A stretch of DNA of 64,000 bases from assembly GCA_963513935.1 (NCBI GenBank), contig OY740768.1, positions 39,922,368 to 39,986,367 of the forward strand, read 5' to 3'. Shown here piece by piece: positions 56,597-64,000 of the stretch; within the stretch, counting starts at the first letter, position 1; each line of letters starts with the position of its first letter. The translations under genes were made by a program, and so were the position numbers. The notes beneath the pieces were generated by a model that had not been told where the DNA came from, did not search any database, and saw nothing but the letters and a program-made list of their open reading frames with translations. Source of the DNA: Aphrophora alni (taxonomy: Eukaryota; Arthropoda; Insecta; Hemiptera; Aphrophoridae).

Positions 56597-58012
56597 TTAC
56601 CACCTTTCCACCTGGTTAAAGGCAGCCTGCATAAGGTCACAAACAACACTCATGTCTCTACCTCTAACCACTATGGCCACATCATCAGCGTATCCCTGTG
56701 AGTAGAATCCTTGTTCGTTTAAACGCCTAAGGATCTTATCCACTACCAGGTTCCATAACAGGGGGGATAAGACTCCGCCCTGAGCACATCCACGTCTAGC
56801 TCTGATCGTGATGATTTCATCATACAGAGTAGCCTGGATTGACCTGTTGTTCAGCATGGCAGAGACCCATCCTACAACAGTCTTGTTCACTTCACAATCC
56901 TCCAAAGCACTAATCATTGATTGTATTGAAGTGTTGCTGAAGGCTCCCTCTATGTCCAGAAACGCCCCCAGAGCTATTTCCTTTGCTTCCAGACTTTCCT
57001 CTATTCTACTTACTATATGATGTAGAGCAGCCTCAGTGGACCTGCCTGGTCTATAAGCAAATTGATTATCGTGCAAGCCTGAACTCCTAAACACGCTATC
57101 TCTGATGTTAACATCCAGAATTCTCTCCATAGCCTTTAGCAGGAAAGAGTTTAGGCATATTGGTCTGTAGGCCTTGGCCTGAGCATATCCCGCTCTTCCA
57201 GGCTTTGGAGCGAAGACAACCCTCGCCACAGACCAATTCCTTGGAAAATGGTGCAGCGCCAAGCTCGCCCGAAAAGCCCCCGTGATAACCGGCCTGAGCA
57301 CCTCCAAACCCTCCTTGAGGAGTAAGGGAGTGATCCCGTCCGGCCCCGGGGCCCTGTGCGTCTCGAACGATCTAATGGCCCAGTCCACCTTATCCTCATT
57401 AATGAGTCTCCTCGAGCAGTTCCAGTCCGCTCTACGCGGACTTGCCCTAGTGTACAGGGAGGGATCACTTCCTCCCTCTATCTCGCAATCCGGGAAGTGA
57501 CATCTCAGGAGTACTTCCAGAGTCTCCCTTCCGGACTGCGTATACGAGCCATCTGGTTTTTCCAGAGAGCCCACCATATTGGTATGTTCAGCCCTCAGGA
57601 TCTTCTGGAGTCTAGCCGTTTCAGAGCACTCTTCCACTCTTTCACAGTACTTTCTCCAGGAATCCCGCTTGGCTTTCCGAATTGCTGAGTTATACTCAGT
57701 AAGTTTTTTGTGATAGGGTTCCCAGCAACCTTGATGTTTAGAGGCCTTGAACAGAGTTCTAACCTCCCTCTTCATTTTTGCTAGGTCCTTGTTCCACCAC
57801 CTAACCGTGTCGTGTTTTTTCCTTTGTGAGAGGGGGCAGTTGGCCTGAAAAGCACCCTGCAACGCAGCCTGCAGCTGCACCGATACTTCTTCCAACTCCT
57901 CTATCCCCCTCACTTCAGGCACTATATCTTGAACAGCCTGCCCCAAGTCTTCCCTGTACTTATCCCAGTTCGTCCTTTTGGGGTTTCTGAACCAGATGAC
58001 ACTCTTCTGCTT
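56597..58012 (-). pseudogene. LINE ORF2, central part: reverse transcriptase
   Basis: Lies between the in-frame TAG at 58013-58015 and the TAA at 56597-56599; without these it is continuous with both neighbours. Residues count from a TTG at 57946. RT motifs in order: APGPDGITPLLLKEG (199-213), AYRPICLNSFLLKAMERIL, NQFAYRPGRSTEAALHH, the motif A aspartate in AFLDIEGAF (D331), GCAQGGVLSPLLWNL and GYADDVAIV with YADD at 419-422. All catalytic residues are present. The upstream ~190 residues form the linker after the endonuclease. Confidence 0.94.
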
Positions 58013-58705
58013 CTACCTCATCTCGAATTGAATGTGCTGGTGATCTGCCAATGATGGCTCCACCGAGACCCTCCAACCCTTGATGAGTTGGGCAGTTCGT
58101 TCAGTGCAGACTGTGATGTCAATGACCTCCCTCCTCACTCTGTTGATGAAGGTCGGTTTGTTACCTACATTAACTATATCTAAATTAAAACTAGACAAAT
58201 AGTCAAATAGAGACTTACCTCTTGCATTGCAGTTGGAGCTGCCCCATGCAAGGTGATGCGCATTGGAATCCACTCCAAGGACTAGGTGTTCACCTTTCCT
58301 CTTCGCTTCTCCCACAATGCGTGTAAACTCGTAAGTTGGAGGTGGATTGGCCGAGTCGAACGGGAAGTATGCAGAGCCTATGGTAATTTCTCCACACACC
58401 TCCTGGTCCTCCAATCTCACCTTAGCTGCCACCAGATCCCTGGAACAGAACTCATTTAGCAAAAAGACACTTAAATTCTTATTCACTAACATGCATGTTC
58501 TGGGAGCGTCCGATGACGTATCGTACATCAGCCTGCCCCCAGAGTCTCCCAGCCCCAGAACCTTACCTTTCACCGCCCATGGCTCCTGGATCAGAGCCAC
58601 ATCGATGCCTTCGGCCTTGAATCTGCTGGCTAGGTTAAGGCTGGCCGCCTTTTTATGCTGAAGATTGGCCTGGACCACCTTCAGCACCTTCATTGGCTGC
58701 ACCAT
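58013..58705 (-). pseudogene. LINE ORF2, N-terminal part: APE-type endonuclease
   Basis: Probable start is ATG at 58705 (MVQPMKVLKVVQANLQHKK), within the end of ORF1; the frame is open back to 58888, but that part is ORF1 in another frame. Endonuclease residues (from 58705): N14 (VQANLQ), E41 (LIQEPW), Y113 (GSAYFP), D146 and N148 (GVDSNAHH), D197 (IDIT) and D221-H222 (LADHQHI). All expected catalytic positions are present. It ends at a TAG, after which the same frame continues into the RT linker, so the stop looks like a point mutation. Confidence 0.93.
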
Positions 58706-59801
58706 CCCTAGTTTTTTTACCAATGATCTGGAACTGGATCTGCCTAAGCCCGAGCCTAACCCTGAGGTTTCTCCTCTTGAGCATTTCCAAATCCTTCTCA
58801 TTGAGTCCAAGAACCACTGTTCTCCCCTGAGGGCCAGTGGTTCTAGCATTGATGATCCTCCAATCTTTTGCCAAGATCGAGAGATCATGTTGCTGGATCC
58901 TGGACAGTTCGTCCTCCACCTTCATCTTGTCGAATGGGGGCGGAAACCTGGTGATAACCTTGGTAATGTTAATCACCTTTTTCGCGTCCACCACCTCCAA
59001 GATGTTCCCTTTCCAGGGATTGCATATGCCTACAGCCTGCTCTAACCACCCCTTGGTTTCCAGATTGCAGTACTGCAGTATCATAGCACCGCTTTCCAGC
59101 CTAGGCGACTCATTGAAGCCTGGTAGACATCCATCTGAGAGGGGCCTCATCTGCGCAATGAGAGCAGACGAGAGCTCCAGGATGTTCTCCTCAGTGAGTG
59201 ACCTTTCCGGAAAGTCCTTAGGCACCACCGCAACCCCGAAAGAAGTTAGCCTATCTGCAAATGAGATTTCCAACCCCCTCCTGGGTCTCTTTGGTGCCTG
59301 GTTGACTCCAGAGCTTGAAGGACTGCTGACATCGGACCTTTGCCTTTTTGGCGTTCCTACATCAACAGCCGCTCCCCTGCTCATCGGAGTAGCTTTCGGG
59401 TGTTCCACCCAAGTGCCCGCAGCCTTTTTCTCCTCCTTCCAGCGCCTCTTCTTCTCACGATAGAAGGCGGCGCCTTTCTTGGCTGTGTTACCAACGTGCA
59501 TCCGGTTGATCCTGGATGCCGTTTGACTCAGATCTGCATCTGATGTGCTTGCCTCAGAGGGCGGTACAGTGGATCGACTTTCTGCCGTAGCAGACCTGTC
59601 GCCGCTGTCCCTTGAGGAAGTGGTAGCCTGCTCAACTGGAGCTTCAACCATCTCTTGACCTGCCATGTTTCTGGCCTGACCCATTGGGACTTCCAGTGGC
59701 ATTTCTACATCGTCAAGGCGCAGACTGAGGACATTCTCAACTGGAGATTCCCTCTCTGCACCTGACCGCCTGTTCACTTCTGGTCTATTTTGATTGTCCA
59801 T
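58653..59801 (-). CDS. LINE ORF1 (Gag-like RNA-binding protein)
   Basis: The first ATG is at 59801 (MDNQNRPEVNRR); the frame is open back to 59990, where only a TTG could start. This gives about 382 residues. The N-terminal third is acidic and serine/threonine-rich, then comes a basic stretch (FYREKKRRWKEEKK) and a proline/serine-rich linker with KRPRR. The C-terminal half, from about FADRLTSFGVAVV, has a pattern like DUF4780 of retroelement ORF1 proteins: WLEQAVGICNPWKG, ITRFPPPFDKMKVED, DWRIINARTTGPQGRTVVLG and LRLGLRQIQFQI-type sequence. There is no CCHC knuckle. It overlaps ORF2 by 53 bases if ORF2 starts at 58705. No lesion seen. Confidence 0.88.
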   Translation of the reverse strand: MDNQNRPEVNRRSGAERESPVENVLSLRLDDVEMPLEVPMGQARNMAGQEMVEAPVEQATTSSRDSGDRSATAESRSTVPPSEASTSDADLSQTASRINRMHVGNTAKKGAAFYREKKRRWKEEKKAAGTWVEHPKATPMSRGAAVDVGTPKRQRSDVSSPSSSGVNQAPKRPRRGLEISFADRLTSFGVAVVPKDFPERSLTEENILELSSALIAQMRPLSDGCLPGFNESPRLESGAMILQYCNLETKGWLEQAVGICNPWKGNILEVVDAKKVINITKVITRFPPPFDKMKVEDELSRIQQHDLSILAKDWRIINARTTGPQGRTVVLGLNEKDLEMLKRRNLRVRLGLRQIQFQIIGKKTRDGAANEGAEGGPGQSSA

Positions 59802-60441
59802 GAAGTTGTGTATTGGGTTTTTGCCCCATCTAGGGTCCTGAGCAACGTTCTCACCATCCTCGGTGAGGCATTCGCCAGACAAAGTCCTCCCACGACTCAG
59901 GCTCTCCGTAGCCCAGCCACTGCCCCTCGGCTGTCTATCCAGAGGACCTTCCCAGAACCGACCATGGAAACTGGGTTGTTCCTCCTTCAATAAGCCTACT
60001 CACAGCAACTGCACTTGCCCCACTACGCATTCGCATAGTGAGAACCCCTGATCTGGGCTTGCCAGACCCGATCGCGGCTCACCCAAGCCTCCAGAGCGCA
60101 AAGTGATGTGTTGGATCCAACCCTCCACAAAGAGCCTTCACCTCAATCACCAGCCACCCCTTCATCCAGGGTCACCGTATCGCCCAAGCAGGGTATACCT
60201 GGGCGCCCCACTTTCCCAGCAGGGGGGAGGAACCCCCTATCCAGGCCTATGTATGTCCTGCACTGGTCGCACTTCCCTATCATCTCTGTGTAGGTACTTG
60301 CCTGGGACAGAGAGAGATTTAATTACCTCTACCCAGGCTGTGCGGCGTCCGTACATTAGCCTGCACCCTCCTAGTCAAGACTAGAAGAATGCAGTTTCCA
60401 GGTGACACTGCGTGGAAGAGTACCGTCCGACTTCGACACCC
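59802..60441 (-). other. LINE 5' UTR / internal promoter region
   Basis: GC-richer than the host. It ends at the target duplication with GGTGTCGAAGTCGGACGG as the first bases of the element. An internal RNA polymerase II promoter is expected here in this class; I cannot identify its elements with certainty. Short plus-strand frames at 60103-60384 are chance. Confidence 0.75.
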
Positions 60442-60455
60442 TGGGTTAGCACTAT
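60442..60455. repeat. Target-site duplication of the LINE, right
   Basis: TGGGTTAGCACTAT, identical to 54925-54938. Confidence 0.95.
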
Positions 60456-62054
60456 ATTAACTATATTTTGTCAAGGCTTTTTATGTATAATCAATTTTCT
60501 GAACATGTCTTGCTTATCCAATATAAGGGTAAGTTTGGTAATAATTGAAAAATAAATTCCATCTATGATTTTATTTTACTGATCTTCACCTTTCATTGTC
60601 TCAAGAAACTTAAAAAGTTATTTTTGATCTGCCATCCGTCCATAAATTTGTTTTGATTGCAGTGTGTACGAAAACACGAAAATTAAGCGAGAAACATAAC
60701 ATTTGGTACAGAAAAATATACTATTCATAAAGAACAATATTGAAATTTCGATAAATCGAAAGAAAAATATCAAGTTGTTGGCCATTTTAAAACCGATTTT
60801 ATTTATATCTCGCGTATTATTCAACATATGGAACACTAAGGTAGATAAAAATGTACAGGTTCAGATTACACATGTAATAGTACCAACTCCAACCGCTAAA
60901 GCGACATATAGCAAAGATATTGTCAAAAATGTAAATTCGAAACCTAGCATGTTAAGAAAATGTGATATTCGGTTAGTTACTTATTCTGTCACCCACACGA
61001 GCATAGCGAATGGAGGCTTCTTCACATATTACAATTTCGAGTACCACCAGGGACGAAACACTGCCAAGAGCTAAGCTAGTGGAAACAATATTAATATATA
61101 CACATCTCCGAGGGCTGCTAATGCTTAGCTGATGTCAAGAAAGTATAAATAACACAACTTCAAGGGTAAGAAAACCTTTTCTTTCTTTTTTTTTTAAATA
61201 AACTTTCTCTAATGGGTCACATTGATCTATGCAACAATTATTGATTTTTTTTGCAAATCCCAATAAATCAAATTTTAAGTATGACATTTAGATTATTGAT
61301 TGTATTGTATTATATTATACTATCGGACTGAATACGTACCATGATGCAGCCCAGCAGCTTGTGCACCCCTTTTCCGTACAATTCTTACTGCTAGTATACA
61401 AAATATGTCAACTATATCCTACCCACTTCACACTACAAACATCTTATTACTATTTTTATTTTACATTTCGATATTTTTAATAGTTATTATTTCACTTACT
61501 TTTACAAATATTTTAAGTTAGATTATTCCACACTTATTATTAAAAATAATTTCTACCGGTTTAATACAAAAAATTAGATTCCTCGTTATTTTAAATTAAA
61601 ACACACCATACGCCTACATTTTACTGTTATATTTCGATAATTGTGCATATATTTAACAACTTATTTACACGATGTTAAACCTTTCACCTAATAATTTACA
61701 ATAGGAAATAAACCTTCCTGTGATTAAAAATGCGTGTAAATAATAAAAATTAATTTACTTTCTACAATATTGGGAAGTTTAAAATAATAATAACAAGTTC
61801 AAATAATTGCATAACAACATTAATATGCATAATTCGTAATTTTATTTAGTGTAATATATTTATCTCTTTATTATTTTACTTTTAATATATATATAAATTA
61901 GTTGGACTTAAATAATTAATAATCTTTATGACTTATAATAATAAATTAATATTTTAAATAATCTTTAAACCATTAATGATATTTTGATTTTCATATAAGA
62001 GCTGCAACACAATTTGTTTATTAAATATTTATATCATTACTTGTTTTCATAACA
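60456..62054. other. AT-rich non-coding DNA
   Basis: A 123-codon frame at 60703-61074 (+) begins at TTG and has no motif. Its last third lies in a less AT-rich patch (60880-61080), which may be a decayed element. Nothing else recognised. Confidence 0.4.
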
Positions 62055-62320
62055 CAAGGTTTGAAATTGCTTTTTAACGACACAAGTTTCTAAATATATG
62101 TCACTTCTTAAGAAAGTAAACACCGTGTGTTCATGGTAAGGAACATTTTAGTAAATATTTAACGGGTAATGTGGTAGAACAAGATGTTACACAATGCGTT
62201 ACGATATGTAAAACGTTTAAAGTATCAACGTTTTGATAATATCCGACAAAATATGTTACATATATATATAAGTAAAGTTACTATTACTTTATAGCTACAT
62301 ATTGAAGTATCACGTCTAAC
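62055..62320 (+). repeat. Dispersed repeat family F, copy 3
   Basis: GAAATTGCTTTTTAACGACA, AAGTTTCTAAATA, AAACACCGTG, AAATATTTAACGGGTAA, TAGAACAAGATGTTACACAA, GTTTTGATAATA and TTTATAGCTA follow the order of 44030-44330. Confidence 0.85.
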
Positions 62321-64000
62321 AGAACAGCTTGGTGGCTCATAGTCAGAAAGATTGCCTAATCTTGTACTATGATACGTTTATTTTTCTGTGTATTGTCATC
62401 AAATATGGTTTTATAATTATAATAATCTACCAGAAATACTTTTTTTTAAATAACCATCCTTCTGATTATTTAATAAGTAATAAATTCGAATGAAAACCTT
62501 AAAGCATCGTGTAGTTTTTATTACTTATATTTACCAAATATTTATAGTATATTTACTTCTTGAAAGCAGAGCTATCTGGGTTATATTATTTATATAAAAC
62601 AGACTCTCCTGTTTTACGTTTGATATATAGTCTGAATGTTTATTATTGAGTTTTCTATCCAGTTTCAACCAAAAGCGTGTACCAATCGTTTTTTGGTACT
62701 ACTAGGCCAAATGATATAATGTAGAAGGAATTTTCCCATTTTTATAAGGAGTTACGATTTATTAAACGTATTAAAACATTAAAATAGCAGTAAATTTATT
62801 GTTCAAAAAACCATTTGTTAATAATTGCTGGAACTGAAATAGGAAAACAAAGTAAATAATTTTTTATTTATGATTATTTTTCTAGTTAAAATCAAATTTT
62901 ATATTAAAAGTAGGACGGTATTTATTATTATGTTTATTGTTTTAAAATTTATTCCCCACGTTAGATTTTAAGAATAATCTTTCTTTTTTTTTTTTTGTTT
63001 CTTTTTGGGTGGAGGGGGTTGAGAAATAGAAACTACAGCGACATTGTCGTTGAAACTCGATTCAGGCTAACTTATTATTTGTAAAAAGTTTTTTTTGTTA
63101 TTATATCATCTCATAAATTAAGCCTAATATTTATTTATATTATTTTCTAATTATATTACTTAAGTTAAAAATTTTCATATCTGCCAATAATTTTTAAACC
63201 GAAATAGTTCATCGGTTGGTAGCAATGCATAGTCACAACATATGGTTTATTATTTAATATTCTAAGATAATTCAATTCTAATCATGTCAGTCGAAATCAA
63301 TCATTTTTTATATATAATTATTACGTTTATGAATTACCAAATATGTAGACATATCTTAAACGTTTATAGCTATATAAGTGATATATTAAATAGATAACAT
63401 AGATATTTAATGACAGCATAGTTAATTAAAAATGAATATTGGTGGTTTTAAAATCAGTGTTATTTTATTAAAATGAAGATAGCTTTACTAACATCATTCC
63501 ATTTCTAATATAGCAACTTATTTCAAACATATAATGTATATAAATTTGTAAGTTAGTAATATCCTATTATCTTTTCTAACACAGTTTAAAATAATAAAAT
63601 GTTAATCATATTTAAATAGTTAGTAATTTTTTTTTCTTTTGCTTATTTATGGCAATAGTAGCTAACTCCATAAAAGGTATCTTACGGTGAACAGAATGTA
63701 TTGTTCCTAGACTATTTACTTTAGATAACTCAACGTTTTTATTATGCAGAGAAACAGTTTAATGTATTTCGTTATAATTAATTACTGGTCCGATGTTGAC
63801 TTTTGTGGGAAGCCTTTGTTGTTTGTCTTGAACCTTCTTTTATAGTCGACTGACAACTAAGTCTTAATTTTTACGGCCTGCGCTATCTTTATTTACTTGT
63901 TGTGCAGCTACTCGTGGAACCCATGATTCCGCTTGAGTAGTGAACCAATAACTGCTCAATAAATTCGAAAATGCATTCACTTTAAGTTGAATAAACATTA
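62321..64000. other. AT-rich non-coding DNA
   Basis: Nothing recognised. The last 250 bases are slightly less AT-rich. Confidence 0.4.

Larger units (their letters stand above)
54939..60441 (-). mobile_element. Full-length LINE with APE endonuclease, RT and RNase H (5.5 kb)
   Basis: A 14-bp duplication flanks the insertion. On the minus strand the order is a ~640-base 5' UTR, ORF1 (59801-58653), ORF2 (58705-55064), a short 3' UTR and an A-rich tail at 54939-54987. Base composition is far more balanced than the host DNA. ORF2 domain order (apurinic endonuclease, RT, RNase H, C-terminal CCHC) places it near the I/R1/LOA group of insect non-LTR retrotransposons; I do not name a clade. ORF1 looks intact; ORF2 stays in one frame throughout but has two stop codons. 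Confidence 0.96.

Noticed and set aside
57151..57468. Opposite-strand and alternate-frame ORFs within the LINE (also 58837-59463, 58665-59045, 56340-56705)
   Set aside because: They are shadows made possible by the element's higher GC; ORF1 and ORF2 explain the sequence.
60703..61074. 123-codon plus-strand frame
   Set aside because: TTG start, no motif, partly AT-driven; kept only as a note.

Overview
This window reads as AT-rich, non-coding eukaryotic DNA, most likely from an arthropod and probably an insect. The background is very AT-rich, full of homopolymer runs and decayed dispersed repeats. The only convincing coding sequences belong to eukaryotic transposable elements: a Ty3/gypsy LTR retrotransposon, a GIY-YIG Penelope-like element, and an APE/RT/RNase H LINE. 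I found no host protein-coding gene, tRNA, rRNA or CRISPR array. The species cannot be fixed from the sequence alone.

Layout. (1) 1-3016: AT-rich DNA with one (AT)n tract and copies of two dispersed repeats. (2) 3021-13013: a complete ~10-kb LTR retrotransposon, + strand. It has unusually long 1.9-kb LTRs that differ only by two homopolymer indels, a 4-bp GAGT target duplication, an initiator-Met-tRNA-like primer site, gag, a -1 overlapping pol with a textbook A AAA AAC slippery site and stem, and an integrase cut off by one frame lesion. (3) 13018-32046: AT-rich DNA with diverged repeat copies. (4) 32047-32913: a compact element with 17-bp perfect inverted repeats around a short ORF that resembles only the N-terminal part of a tyrosine recombinase, plus a large hairpin and a 28-bp perfect palindrome. 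(5) 35505-38516: a Penelope-like element, - strand, with 12-bp target duplications, a reverse transcriptase broken by two frameshifts, a GIY-YIG domain and three candidate hammerhead ribozymes in its repeated ends. (6) 38529-54938: more repeat copies, a compound AT/GT/GC microsatellite and a 73-bp minisatellite. (7) 54939-60441: a complete 5.5-kb LINE, - strand, with 14-bp target duplications, an intact ORF1, and an ORF2 that is one frame broken by two stop codons. (8) 60456-64000: AT-rich DNA.

How it fits together. The three retroelements are independent insertions, each with its own target duplication and only a few lesions, so all look fairly recent. Beneath them lies an older layer: at least eight dispersed sequence families (named A to H here), several of which recur in a similar order (C-A-F-B-D-E). 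This suggests ancient duplicated blocks of roughly 10-13 kb. All family calls come from reading by eye and should be treated as provisional.
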